DNA of 64,000 nt from Streptomyces sp. TLI_105 (GCF_900105415.1 NZ_FNSM01000001.1:6163501-6227500), one strand, 5' to 3'; positions 26,447 through 35,173 are shown, numbered from the stretch's first letter. The notes: generated by a model not told the origin, from the letters alone. Program-made: numbers and translations.

Positions 26447-27199
26447 TCACGAGACCAGCGCACCCCCGTCGACGGGCAGGACGGTGCCGGTCAGGAAGGC
26501 GGCGTCCGGGGCGGCGAGCGCCGTGATCGCCCAGGCGACCTCCTCCGGCCGCCCGACCCGCCCCAGCGGGGTGTGCGCCAGCTGCCACGCCCGCACCGCC
26601 TTCCGCTGCTCGGGGGTGAGGCCCATGTGGTCCGCGATCGGGGTCTCGATCGCACCGGGCGCGACCGCCACGACCCGGACGCCGGCCGGCGCGAGCTCCA
26701 CCGCCCAGCAGCGGGTCAGGGTCTCCAGGGCGCTCTTGGTCGCCGGATAGACGGAGTTGCCGGGCCAGCCGCGCTGGCCGATCGTCGTCGTCACGTTGAC
26801 CACGACGCCCCGGGACTCCCGGAGCGCGGGGACGGCCGCCTGGGTGAGCAGGAGCGGTGCGACGAGGTTCGTCTCCAGGAGCGGGGCGATCACGGAGCGG
26901 TCGAGGGTCCCGAGCGGGCCGCCTGCGGAGATCCCGGCGTTGTTGACGAGGACGTCGAGCCGGCCGTGGGCCGTCAGCGCGGCGCGGACGATCTCCTCGG
27001 CCGCGCCCTCCGCCGTGACGTCGGCGGCGAACGGACGGATGCCCGGGTGTCCCTCGGCGGTCTCCCGCAGCGGCTCCTCCCGACGGCCGACGGCGACGAC
27101 CGTCGCCCCCTGCGCGGCGAACGAGCGCGCGGTGGCCCGGCCGATGCCGGTGCCCGCGCCGGTGACGACGACGACCCTGGTGGGTGTGGTGGTGTCCAT
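26447..27199 (-). CDS. short-chain dehydrogenase/reductase
   Basis: 250 residues. Classical SDR: VTGAGTGIGRATA cofactor motif (about 12-24), NNAG near 85, and a catalytic Tyr in SVYPATKSALE (YxxxK, near 152). An Arg after the glycine motif (VGRREEP) points to NADP(H). The C terminus ends TGTVLPVDGGALVS, as in FabG-like enzymes. Substrate unknown. It forms an operon with the MerR regulator downstream; a regulator and SDR pair of this sort is often a response to a small toxic molecule. Confidence 0.9.
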   Translation of the reverse strand: MDTTTPTRVVVVTGAGTGIGRATARSFAAQGATVVAVGRREEPLRETAEGHPGIRPFAADVTAEGAAEEIVRAALTAHGRLDVLVNNAGISAGGPLGTLDRSVIAPLLETNLVAPLLLTQAAVPALRESRGVVVNVTTTIGQRGWPGNSVYPATKSALETLTRCWAVELAPAGVRVVAVAPGAIETPIADHMGLTPEQRKAVRAWQLAHTPLGRVGRPEEVAWAITALAAPDAAFLTGTVLPVDGGALVS

Positions 27200-27215
27200 G
27201 GACCCGATGGTCGGA

Positions 27216-27239
27216 CCCTGACGTCAGTGACAAGGTCAA
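27216..27239 (-). promoter_or_regulatory. MerR-type operator/promoter of the SDR-merR operon
   Basis: Minus strand: -35 TTGACC at 27239-27234 merges with an imperfect dyad ACCTTGTCACT/GACGTCAGGGT. No clean -10 is seen. The -35 starts only 40 bases before the SDR ATG, so the leader must be very short. Confidence 0.45.
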
Positions 27240-27246
27240 GCCCGGC

Positions 27247-27663
27247 TCAGCGCTCGGGGCAGAGGAACTCCAGCCGGTTCTCGTGGCAGTCGGCGACGTA
27301 GAAGCGGCGGTGGCCCGGGAAGTCGTCGTCCCAGGTCACCTCGACACCCAGGCCGGTCAGCCGCTCGGCCAGGCCGTCGAGGTCGGCGACCAGGATGCCC
27401 GGGTGTCCCTTGCGGGCCGGCCGGAAGTCCTCCTCGACGCCCAGATGGATCTCCAGCGCGTCCGAACGCACCCACAGGCCGCCGCGCGCCGCGAGGACCG
27501 GCGGCTTCTGGATCTCGGTCATGCCCAGCACGTCCACGTAGAATCGGCGGCACACCTCCTCCTCGCCCGGCGGCAGGGAGAGCTGCACATGGTGCAGCCC
27601 GAGACCGAAGGGCGTCGTCGCCTCCGTGGTCTCGTAGGGCAGTGCTTCCTGACGCAGGCTCAT
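27247..27663 (-). CDS. VOC family (glyoxalase-like) protein
   Basis: 138 residues from ATG 27663. Two beta-alpha-beta-beta-beta units: LGLHHVQLSLPPGEEE...FYVDVLGM and GHPGILVADLDGLAERL. Candidate metal ligands are the His pair in HHVQL, His in GHPGI and Glu in ENRLEFLCPE. Members include glyoxalases, dioxygenases and resistance proteins; nothing here decides between them. It is divergent from the kinase-like gene. Confidence 0.85.
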   Translation of the reverse strand: MSLRQEALPYETTEATTPFGLGLHHVQLSLPPGEEEVCRRFYVDVLGMTEIQKPPVLAARGGLWVRSDALEIHLGVEEDFRPARKGHPGILVADLDGLAERLTGLGVEVTWDDDFPGHRRFYVADCHENRLEFLCPER

Positions 27664-27777
27664 GGGGGAACGAGTCCTCTCCTCCGCGGGTGCCGTGCGG
27701 TCGCGCGGCCAGATCACCGTAATGCCGGGGGTGTCGACCGGTACACGTCAGGGGGAGCGACGGGCAGGATGAGCGGG

Positions 27778-28413
27778 ATGCGATACGAGGCGATCACCTG
27801 GGACCGGATGGCGGAGGCGCTCGCCGGCCACCTCGACACGTCGCCCGCCGCGGCGGGCGACGCCTGGCTCAAGGTGGGCATCGACGGGCCGCCCGCCGCA
27901 CCCGGGGACGAGCTCGCCGGGCTCCTCGCCGAGGCGCTGCGCACGCGCGGGCGGGCGGTCCACGTCGTGGGGACCGGCGGCTTCCTGCGGCCCGCTTCCC
28001 TGCGGTACGAGTACGGAAAGCAGGACCCCGACGCGTACTACAGCGGGTGGACCGACACCGGGGCCCTGTGGCGGGAGGTCTTCGGCCCGCTGGAGCCCGG
28101 TGGCAGCGGGCGCGTGCTGCCGGACCTGTGGGACCCGGCCACGGACCGCGCGACCCGCAGCCCGTACGTCACGCTGCCGCCGCGCGGAGTGCTCGTGCTG
28201 CACGGGCCCTTCCTGCTCGGCCACTGGTTCCCCTTCGACCTCACCGTGCACCTGCGCCTCTCGCCCGCCGCCCTCGCCCGGCGCACGGAGGAGCCCTGGA
28301 CCCTGCCCGCCTTCGCCCGGTACGAGACGGAGGTCGGCCCCGCCGAGGCGGCGGACGCCGTCGTACGGGCCGACGACCCGCGCCATCCTGCCTGGACGGG
28401 ACTGCGGACGTAG
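27778..28413 (+). CDS. uridine-kinase-like protein with a degenerate P-loop
   Basis: 211 residues from ATG 27778 (an in-frame ATG at 27769 is an alternative). Streptomyces proteins of this type are usually named uridine kinase because of the overall P-loop kinase pattern: VGIDGPPAAPGDE at the Walker A position, FLRPASLRYEYG, DTGALWREV and LVLHGPFLLG. The Walker A lacks the essential GK[ST], so ATP-dependent kinase activity is doubtful. It may be a nucleotide-binding relic or work with an unusual phosphate site. Confidence 0.7.
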   Translation: MRYEAITWDRMAEALAGHLDTSPAAAGDAWLKVGIDGPPAAPGDELAGLLAEALRTRGRAVHVVGTGGFLRPASLRYEYGKQDPDAYYSGWTDTGALWREVFGPLEPGGSGRVLPDLWDPATDRATRSPYVTLPPRGVLVLHGPFLLGHWFPFDLTVHLRLSPAALARRTEEPWTLPAFARYETEVGPAEAADAVVRADDPRHPAWTGLRT

Positions 28414-28562
28414 CGCCCGACTCCAAGGGCGCCCGCCTTCCCTGCCCCGTCCGGGCCCGGCTGTCCGACTCCGGGCCGGCCGACTCCTCGGTCTCGTCCG
28501 AGAGCCGCCCGGGGCCCGACTCCCCGGCCCCTCGACTCCGGGCCGTCCCGCGCATGGACCGG

Positions 28563-29477
28563 TCAGCCGGCGGCCAAGCCCTCCGGGGGTCTGCCGCCCA
28601 CCGTGGTGACCGCCTCCGCGCCCGCACGGCAGCCCGCCTCCGCCGCCCGCACCGGGTCCGCGCCCATCAGTCGCGCGGCCAGGAACGCCCCGGTGAACGC
28701 GTCGCCCGCGCCCGTCGAGTCCACCGGCCGCACCGGTGGCGCCGCCACCCGCGCGGTGACGGCGCCGCCCTCGGCGACCAGCGCGCCCGCCGCTCCGAGG
28801 GTGACCACGACCAGCGGGAAACGCCTGCTCAACTCCGCTGCCGCCGCCTCCGGTTCGCCGCACCCGGTGAGCGACCGAGCCTCGTCCGCGTTGGGCAGCA
28901 GTGTCTCGGCGCCCTCCGCCGCCGTGAGGAACCGGTCCGCCCCCAGCTCCGCCAGGAACCCCGCCGAGGCCGGGTCCACGCTCACCGGGACCCCCGCCTC
29001 CCGTGCGTCCCGCAGCGCCCGGCGGGCCGTCTCGCGGCTCGGCGCGGCGAAGAACAGGTACCCCGAGAGGTGCAGCCGGGCCACGCCGTCGAGCAGCCTC
29101 GCGGACCAGTCGGCGGGGGAGAGGCGCAGCGCGGCACCGCTGTCCGTCAGGAAGGTGCGCTCCGACGAGCCGTCCACCAGTGCGATCACGGTGGCCGTCG
29201 CCGCGTCCGCGTCCGGGACGAGCAGGGGACGCACGCCCGCCCGGCGCAGCGCCCGCTCGTGCCAGTCGGCCGCGTCCGTCCCCACCCGGCCGAGCAGCCG
29301 CACGTCGTCCCACCCCGAACGCGCCGCCCAGCAGGCGGCGTTGGCCCCGGCGCCGCCCGGGAGGGTCCGGATCTCCGCTGCCGTGTCCGTGGCGGGGGCG
29401 AGCGGGGTCCGGTGCCGGGCGACGACGTCCGTGACCACGTCCCCTATGACCAGCAGCGCGCCTCCGGCCGGGGTCAC
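28563..29477 (-). CDS. psuK: PfkB-family sugar kinase, probable pseudouridine kinase
   Basis: 304 residues. Ribokinase fold: GDVVTDVVARH at the start, PGGAGANAACWAA (about 40-52), and the catalytic/anion-hole motif DSTGAGDAFTGAF near 248, with Asp as base. The ATG overlaps the psuG stop by four bases (ATGA, 29474-29477), so the two proteins work together. The expected reaction is phosphorylation of pseudouridine to its 5'-phosphate, feeding PsuG. Ribokinase-like activity on other nucleosides or sugars cannot be excluded. Confidence 0.82.
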   Translation of the reverse strand: MTPAGGALLVIGDVVTDVVARHRTPLAPATDTAAEIRTLPGGAGANAACWAARSGWDDVRLLGRVGTDAADWHERALRRAGVRPLLVPDADAATATVIALVDGSSERTFLTDSGAALRLSPADWSARLLDGVARLHLSGYLFFAAPSRETARRALRDAREAGVPVSVDPASAGFLAELGADRFLTAAEGAETLLPNADEARSLTGCGEPEAAAAELSRRFPLVVVTLGAAGALVAEGGAVTARVAAPPVRPVDSTGAGDAFTGAFLAARLMGADPVRAAEAGCRAGAEAVTTVGGRPPEGLAAG

Positions 29478-30499
29478 CGGCCGTCGGCGCCGGCCGCCGA
29501 CGGGTGGGGCGTCCCGGTGTCACGGGCGCTCGGGTCGGGAGCCGCCGCGCCGCCGGAACCCGTACCGGTGCCCGTGGCGCGGCCCGGCCCCCTCCCCGCC
29601 GCGTACGCCCCCGCGATGCTCGCGGCGAGCCGCACATTGCCGCGCACCGCCGCGAGGTTGGCCTCCAGAGACGCTCCTTCCGTGTGCACCATCAGGTATT
29701 CGAGGAGGAACGGCGTCACCGCCTGCCCGGTGATCCCCTTCTCCTTCGCCGCCGCCAGGCCCCGCGCGAGCACCCGGTCGTGCAGTGCGGGATCCAACTG
29801 CTCGGCCACCGGCACCGGGTTGGCCACCACGAGCGCGGCCCGCGGGCCGCCGAGCCCGTCCTGCGCCCGTATCACCCCCGCCACCTCCTCCGGGGTGCGC
29901 AGGGTCCAGTCGACCGGCTCGCCCGAGGAGGAGAGGTAGAAGCCGGGGAAGCGGTCCGTGCCGTAGCCGACGACCGTCACCCCCAGCGTCTCCAGGCGCT
30001 GGAGCGTCGCGGGCACGTCGAGGATCGACTTGACCCCGGCGCACACCACGGTGATCCCGACCCGGGCGAGCAGCCGCAGGTCGGCGGACTCGTCCTGCGT
30101 CTCGCTCCACTCGCGGTGCACGCCGCCGAGCCCGCCCGTCGCGAACACCCGTATGCCGGCCGCGTCCGCCAGCCAGGCCGTCGCCGAGACCGTCGTCGCC
30201 CCCGTGGCCCCGGTCGCCAGGGCGGGGGCCAGATCGCGGTGGCCCAGCTTCCGCACCGACGGGTCCTCGGCGATGCGGGTCAGGGCCGCCCGGTCGAGGC
30301 CGATCCTGGCCGTGCCGTCGATCACCGCGATCGTGGCGGGGACGGCGCCCCCGGCCCGTACGGACTCCTCCAGCTCCGCCGCCACGGCGAGGTTGCGCGG
30401 GCGCGGCAGACCGTGGGCGATGAGCGTCGATTCCAGCGCGACGACGGGCCGGCCCTCGTGGAGCGCTTCCCGTACCTCTTCGGACACCTGTGTGGACAT
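29474..30499 (-). CDS. psuG: pseudouridine-5'-phosphate glycosidase
   Basis: 341 residues. PsuG breaks the C-C glycosidic bond of pseudouridine 5'-phosphate to uracil and ribose 5-phosphate. Characteristic motifs are ALESTLIAHGLPRPRN (about 21-36), PATIAVIDGTARIGL, FATGGLGGVHR and VVCAGVKSILDV (catalytic Lys region). Compared with the usual length of about 310 residues it has a low-complexity C-terminal tail rich in Thr, Gly and Pro. Forms an operon with psuK. Some eukaryotes fuse the two activities. Confidence 0.92.
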   Translation of the reverse strand: MSTQVSEEVREALHEGRPVVALESTLIAHGLPRPRNLAVAAELEESVRAGGAVPATIAVIDGTARIGLDRAALTRIAEDPSVRKLGHRDLAPALATGATGATTVSATAWLADAAGIRVFATGGLGGVHREWSETQDESADLRLLARVGITVVCAGVKSILDVPATLQRLETLGVTVVGYGTDRFPGFYLSSSGEPVDWTLRTPEEVAGVIRAQDGLGGPRAALVVANPVPVAEQLDPALHDRVLARGLAAAKEKGITGQAVTPFLLEYLMVHTEGASLEANLAAVRGNVRLAASIAGAYAAGRGPGRATGTGTGSGGAAAPDPSARDTGTPHPSAAGADGR

Positions 30500-30759
30500 G
30501 TGTGATTCCTTGGCGCGATCACCGGCCCCGCAAACCTCGTTGGCGACCACCTGCCACACCCGGGGAGCCCCCTGCGGAATCCGTGACGGGGCGCCGGGCA
30601 GGAGCGCCGACGACGGCCGCGACACCCTTGGGACACTGCGGCAGAGGGCCGGTGCGGATTTCGTCGCCCCGCCAGCCTTCGGCATCGCCCCTGGTCGGAG
30701 CCGAAACGGAGGCTTTTCTTCCATCGGATCCCGGCCTCGGGAGGCCCTCGGGGCCCAGC

Positions 30760-30765
30760 TACAGT
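30760..30765 (+). promoter_or_regulatory. -10 element of a leaderless cupin mRNA
   Basis: TACAGT lies eight bases before the ATG at 30774 and no ribosome site is visible, so transcription should start at the ATG. Confidence 0.45.
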
Positions 30766-30773
30766 CACCGCCC

Positions 30774-31130
30774 ATGACGACTCATGACCTGCCTTCCTTC
30801 GCCGTGCACATCCCCGACGCGGAGCTCGAGGCCGAGCCCCTCGACCCCGGCCAGATCGTCTCCGGCACGCCCGAGGTGACGGGCAAGGTGCTATGGGAGT
30901 CGGCCGACGGCAAGCAGCTGCGCGGCATCTGGCAGATCACGCCGGGCGTCGTCACCGACACCGAGGCCAACGAGCTGTTCGTGGTGGTCTCCGGGCGGGC
31001 GACCGTCGCCGTCGAGGGCGGCGACACGTTGGAGATCGGCCCCGGTGACGCGTGCGTGCTGCGGGAGGGCGACCGGACGACCTGGACCGTGCACGAGACC
31101 CTCCGCAAGGCGTACCACATCAGCCTCTGA
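30774..31130 (+). CDS. single-domain cupin protein
   Basis: 118 residues, cytoplasmic. Cupin fold with WQITPGVVTDTEANELFVVVSG and IGPGDACVLREGDRTTWTVHETLRKAYH. The usual metal-binding His/Glu set is incomplete: Glu and one His remain, as in the (S)-ureidoglycine aminohydrolase-like DUF861 group, where W and E replace some His residues. Substrate unknown. Predicted to be translated from a leaderless mRNA. Confidence 0.82.
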   Translation: MTTHDLPSFAVHIPDAELEAEPLDPGQIVSGTPEVTGKVLWESADGKQLRGIWQITPGVVTDTEANELFVVVSGRATVAVEGGDTLEIGPGDACVLREGDRTTWTVHETLRKAYHISL

Positions 31131-31466
31131 AGACCCTCCCAGCCCCGGACCGAGGGCCGTCCGACCCCCTGAACTCCGGGCGGAGGAGAGGGAGTCGGAA
31201 GTCTGGTAGGAAACCTTCCTGTCCGCTATTCTCCCGGGCAGCGGCTCGGCGCGGCGCCCCACCCTAGGGGCGTGACGCGCTCAGCGAGAGCTCTGACCCG
31301 GCCGCCGAGCACCACTCCCGCCGTGTGGCGCCCGAATCGCCACCCGGCCGGTCGCCCGTGTCCGTCACCCGCGGCACGGGCGCCCCGGCCCGCGCCCCGC
31401 GGTCGGTCCGTGGTGCCCCGCACCGGTGTCCAGCTCTCGCCGACCCCCAGGCCAGGGAGCCCAGGT
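31131..31466. other. 336-base non-coding region before the metallophosphatase
   Basis: Contains a palindrome at 31208-31220 followed by a possible -10 (TATTCT, 31227-31232). From 31272 the frame of the downstream gene is open, but it reads Arg/Pro-rich and lacks a ribosome site, so it is treated as leader of about 230 bases. Confidence 0.5.
31208..31220. promoter_or_regulatory. AGGAA-N3-TTCCT palindrome, possible operator
   Basis: A 13-base dyad lying directly upstream of the putative -10 of the metallophosphatase operon. The regulator is unknown to me. Confidence 0.4.
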
Positions 31467-32807
31467 ATGCGCCCGTTCGCCTCCGCCCCACCTCGCCGCA
31501 CCACCGACCGACTGCCCCTCGTCCTCGCCGCCGTGCTGCTGCTCGTCGGCGGACTCCTGCTCGCCCTCCCTGACCGGGCCGGAGCCGCCGCCGACACCCT
31601 GATCTCCCAGGGCAGGCCGGCCACGTCCTCCTCCGTCGAGGACTCCACCTTCGGCCCGGAGAAGGCCTTCGACGGCGTCTCCACCACCCGCTGGGCCAGC
31701 ACCGAGGGCGTCGACCCGCAATGGATCAAGGTCGACCTCGGCCCCTCGGCCACCGTCTCCCGCGTCAAGCTCGTCTGGGAGGCCGCCTACGCCAAGGCCT
31801 ACCGCGTCGAGACATCCGCCGACGGCACCACCTGGACCCGCCTCGCCACCGAGACCGCGGGCAACGGCGGCACGGACGACTGGACCGGGCTCACCGGCAC
31901 CGGCCGCTACCTGCGCGTCTACGGGACCGCGCGCGGCACCTCGTACGGCTACTCGCTCTACACGGTGGAGGTCTACGGCACCACGCCCACCACGCCTCCC
32001 CCCACCGGCGCCTTCACCGTCGTCGCGGCCGGCGACATCGCCGCCCAGTGCACCGCCTCCAGCAGCTCCTGCGCCCACCCGAAGACCGCCGCGCTGGCCC
32101 AACGGATCGCGCCGTCCTTCTACCTGACGATGGGCGACAACCAGTACGACGACGCCCGCCTTTCGGACTTCCGCAACTACTACGACAAGACCTGGGGCGC
32201 CTTCAAGGCGCAGACCCGGCCCGTCCCCGGCAACCACGAGTCCTACGACCCGGCCGGCGCGTTCTCCGGCTACAAGTCGTACTTCGGCGCGATCGCCTAC
32301 CCCCAGGGCAAGCCCTACTACAGCTACGACCAGGGCAACTGGCACTTCGTCGCCCTCGACTCCAACACCTTCGACGACGCCGCGCAGATCCAGTGGCTCA
32401 AGGACGACCTCGCGCGGAACACCAAGGGCTGCATCGCCGCCTACTTCCACCACCCGCTGTACTCCTCCGGCGGCCACGGCAACGACCCCGTCTCCAAGCC
32501 GGTCTGGCAGATCCTCTACGGGGCCAGGGCCGACCTCGTCCTCAACGGGCACGACCACCACTACGAGCGCTTCGCCCCGCAGGACCCGAGCGGACGGGCC
32601 ACCGCCGACGGCATCGTCGAGATCGTCGGCGGCATGGGCGGCGCCGAGCCCTACGACATCGAGACGGTCCAGCCGAACAGCCAGAAGCGGATCAGCGGAA
32701 CGTACGGCGTCCTGAAGCTGGACCTCACCGACACCACCTACACCTGGCAGTACGTCGGCACCGACGACCAGGTCAAGGACTCCGGCCCGACCTACACCTG
32801 CCACTGA
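31467..32807 (+). CDS. secreted metallophosphoesterase with discoidin (F5/8 type C, CBM32-like) domain
   Basis: 446 residues from ATG 31467 (AGGGAG upstream). A signal peptide (about 14-42, ending GAAAD) precedes a discoidin/CBM32 domain (about 43-165: AFDGVSTTRWAS, WIKVDLG, YSLYTVEVYG). After a Pro/Thr linker comes a calcineurin-like phosphoesterase domain (about 180-446) with the metal-binding set AAGDIA, MGDNQYDD, GNHESYD, FHHPLYSSGG and NGHDHHYERF. It acts outside the cell on an unknown phosphoester, perhaps while bound to a glycan. The stop overlaps the next ATG (TGATG). Confidence 0.92.
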   Translation: MRPFASAPPRRTTDRLPLVLAAVLLLVGGLLLALPDRAGAAADTLISQGRPATSSSVEDSTFGPEKAFDGVSTTRWASTEGVDPQWIKVDLGPSATVSRVKLVWEAAYAKAYRVETSADGTTWTRLATETAGNGGTDDWTGLTGTGRYLRVYGTARGTSYGYSLYTVEVYGTTPTTPPPTGAFTVVAAGDIAAQCTASSSSCAHPKTAALAQRIAPSFYLTMGDNQYDDARLSDFRNYYDKTWGAFKAQTRPVPGNHESYDPAGAFSGYKSYFGAIAYPQGKPYYSYDQGNWHFVALDSNTFDDAAQIQWLKDDLARNTKGCIAAYFHHPLYSSGGHGNDPVSKPVWQILYGARADLVLNGHDHHYERFAPQDPSGRATADGIVEIVGGMGGAEPYDIETVQPNSQKRISGTYGVLKLDLTDTTYTWQYVGTDDQVKDSGPTYTCH

Positions 32808-34129
32808 TGTACCTCGCGACCACCGGTCGCCGCGACGCGCCGCCCCGCCCCACCGGGGCCCGGCGGCGCGTCCCCGGCACCGTCCTCGTCCTCGGCACGG
32901 TCAGCCTCGTCACCGACGTCTCCTCGGAGATGGTGACCGCCGTCCTGCCGCTCTACCTGGTCCTCGGACTCGGCCTCTCCCCGCTCCAGTTCGGCCTCCT
33001 CGACGGCCTCACCACCGGCGCCACCGCGCTCGTACGGCTCCTCGGCGGCGCCGGCGCCGACCGCGGCGGCCGCCACAAACAGGTCGCCGGACTCGGCTAC
33101 GCCCTCTCCGCCTGCTCCCGGCTCGGCCTCCTCCTCGCCGGCGGGGCGACCGGCTGGATCGCCGGGGCCCTCGCCGCCGACCGGCTCGGCAAAGGCGTCC
33201 GCACCGCGCCCCGCGACGCGCTCATCACCCTGCACACCCCGCCCGAGGACCTCGGCCGAGCCTTCGGCACCCACCGCGCCATGGACACCACCGGCGCCCT
33301 CCTCGGACCCCTCGCCGCCTTCGCCCTGCTGTGGGCGACCGCCGAGACGTACGAGACGGTCTTCGCCGTCAGCTTCTGCGTCGGCGCGTTCGGCGTGCTG
33401 GTCTGGCTGCTCCTCGTCCCGGGACGGCCGCGGGACGCAGGTCGGCAGCAGGATTCCGGTCGGCAGCGGGACCCCGGCCGGCCGCGGGGCGGCCGGGACA
33501 CGCGGTCGAAGGGCCCGGCGGTGCCACGCGCGCGTGGCGGGCTCCTCGCGGCCCCGCGCTCACCCGCGTACCGCCGGATCGTGCTCTGCGCCGCCCTCCT
33601 CGGCGCCGCCACCGTGGGCGACTCCTTCCTCTACCTGCTGCTCCAGCGGCGCCTCGACCTCGACGCCACCTGGTTCCCGTTCCTGCCGCTCGGCGCGGCC
33701 GCCGTCTATCTGCTGCTCGCCGTCCCGGCGGGCCGCCTCGCCGACCGCCTCGGACGCCGCCGGCCCCTCCTGTACGGGCACGGGGCCCTGCTCCTCGCCT
33801 ACGGACTGCTCCTCGCCCCCGTGCCCGGTGCGGGGGCCCTAGTGGGCGTCCTCGTCCTGCTCGGGGTCTTCTACGCCGCCACCGACGGCGTCCTGATGGC
33901 CCTCACCGGACCGTTCCTCACCGAGGGACGGCAGGCCGGCGGCCTCGCGGTCGTCCAGACCGCGCAGGCGCTCGCCCGGCTCGGCGCCGCCGTCGCCTTC
34001 GGCGCCCTCTGGACGGCGAGCGGACCGGAGACGGCCCTCGTGGCGGCGCTCCTGGCCCTCGCGGCGGCCCTGGGCTGCGCCGCCCGTCTGCTGCCGTCCG
34101 GGCCGAGCCCCGAAGGGAGCACGACATGA
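32807..34129 (+). CDS. MFS transporter
   Basis: 440 residues, twelve predicted membrane segments. The loop between segments 2 and 3 reads GAGADRGGRHKQV, a major-facilitator signature. The central loop (about 205-240) is a degenerate repeat of Arg/Gly/Asp (GRQQDSGRQRDPGRPRGGRD). The pattern LTDVSSEM near the N terminus is found in a Streptomyces MFS group of unknown substrate. Its ATG overlaps the phosphoesterase stop, so the two are translationally coupled and may move or use the released product. Confidence 0.85.
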   Translation: MYLATTGRRDAPPRPTGARRRVPGTVLVLGTVSLVTDVSSEMVTAVLPLYLVLGLGLSPLQFGLLDGLTTGATALVRLLGGAGADRGGRHKQVAGLGYALSACSRLGLLLAGGATGWIAGALAADRLGKGVRTAPRDALITLHTPPEDLGRAFGTHRAMDTTGALLGPLAAFALLWATAETYETVFAVSFCVGAFGVLVWLLLVPGRPRDAGRQQDSGRQRDPGRPRGGRDTRSKGPAVPRARGGLLAAPRSPAYRRIVLCAALLGAATVGDSFLYLLLQRRLDLDATWFPFLPLGAAAVYLLLAVPAGRLADRLGRRRPLLYGHGALLLAYGLLLAPVPGAGALVGVLVLLGVFYAATDGVLMALTGPFLTEGRQAGGLAVVQTAQALARLGAAVAFGALWTASGPETALVAALLALAAALGCAARLLPSGPSPEGSTT

Positions 34130-34179
34130 CCGCCCCGAAGGGAGCACGCCGTGAACGTCCCTGAATGGAGCACGACATG
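34116..34179 (+). repeat. triplicated translation-start region before the TolB-like gene
   Basis: The block GGAGCACGACATGA occurs at 34116-34129 and 34167-34180, with a variant GGAGCACGCCGTGA at 34141-34154. A 12-codon reading frame (34126-34164, MTAPKGARRERP) starts at the first. Confidence 0.65.
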
Positions 34180-35157
34180 AACGTCCCCGCCTCCACGCGC
34201 GCGCGTGTGGGGATCCTCGTCCTCGCCCTCCTGCTGCTCGGCGGCGGAGCCACCGCCTACACCCTCCGCGTCGCCTCCGGGCGGACCGCCGCCACCGGGA
34301 CCGCCGACCCCGGCTTCACCCTGGCCGGCGGCACCGGCGCGCTCTACGTCCGGGACACCGCGAGCGGGCGCGTCGCGCGCGTGGACCCGGCCGCGCCCGG
34401 CGGCCGGGTGACGGGCGGACCCTCCTGCGACCGCTTCCACGCGGCCGGCTCCACCGCCCTCTGCCTCCAGCGGCGGCCGGGCGTACCGGCCCGCTCGTAC
34501 GTCCTCGTGCTCGACGGCCGGCTCCGCGAGCTCCGCCGCATCGCCCTGCCCGGCATCCCCAGCCGGGCGAGGGTGTCCGCCTCGGGACGCATGCTGTCCT
34601 GGACGATGTTCGCCACCGGCGACTCGTACGCGCGCTCGGCCTTCTCCACCCGCACCTCGATCCTCGACCTGCGCACCGGCTACCTGGTGAAGAGCATCGA
34701 GCAGATCCCGCTCACCCTCGACGGCCGCCGCCACCACGCCCCCGACGTCAACTACTGGGGCGTCACCTTCGCCGCCGACGACAACCGCTTCTACGCCACC
34801 GTCTCGACGGGCGGCCGCACCCACCTCGTCGAGGGCGACATGCGGAACTGGTCCGCCCGGGCCCTGCGGGAGAACGTCGAATGCCCCTCGCTCTCCCCGG
34901 ACGGGACCCGGATCGCCTTCAAGAAGCGGGTCTCCGACGGCCCGCGCGAGCCATGGCGGCTGCACGTGTACGACCTGCGCACCGGACGCGAGCACCCCGT
35001 CGCCGAGCGGCGCGGCATCGACGACCAGGCGCTGTGGACGGACCCGAAGACCCTCGCGTACGGCTACGGGGGAGCGGTCTGGTCGGTGCCCGCCGACGGC
35101 ACGGGCGCCCCGCGCCAACTGGCCGGCGGGGCCTCGTCCCCGGCGGTGCCGCGCTGA
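34177..35157 (+). CDS. TolB-like beta-propeller membrane-anchored protein
   Basis: 326 residues from ATG 34177. One N-terminal membrane segment (about 10-30) anchors an extracytoplasmic six- or seven-bladed propeller with TolB-type repeats: ALYVRDTASGRVARVDP, CPSLSPDGTRIAFKKRV, LHVYDLRTGREHPVAERRG and GGAVWSVPADGTGAPRQLA. Such proteins mediate protein contacts at the cell surface. It is co-oriented with the phosphoesterase and MFS genes and probably in the same operon. The ribosome site region is triplicated upstream. Confidence 0.85.
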   Translation: MNVPASTRARVGILVLALLLLGGGATAYTLRVASGRTAATGTADPGFTLAGGTGALYVRDTASGRVARVDPAAPGGRVTGGPSCDRFHAAGSTALCLQRRPGVPARSYVLVLDGRLRELRRIALPGIPSRARVSASGRMLSWTMFATGDSYARSAFSTRTSILDLRTGYLVKSIEQIPLTLDGRRHHAPDVNYWGVTFAADDNRFYATVSTGGRTHLVEGDMRNWSARALRENVECPSLSPDGTRIAFKKRVSDGPREPWRLHVYDLRTGREHPVAERRGIDDQALWTDPKTLAYGYGGAVWSVPADGTGAPRQLAGGASSPAVPR

Positions 35158-35173
35158 GACCGGAGCGGCCCGG

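Noticed and set aside
31272..31466. Extension of the metallophosphatase to 31272
   Set aside because: The extra residues are Arg/Pro-rich, would bury the signal peptide and have no ribosome site.
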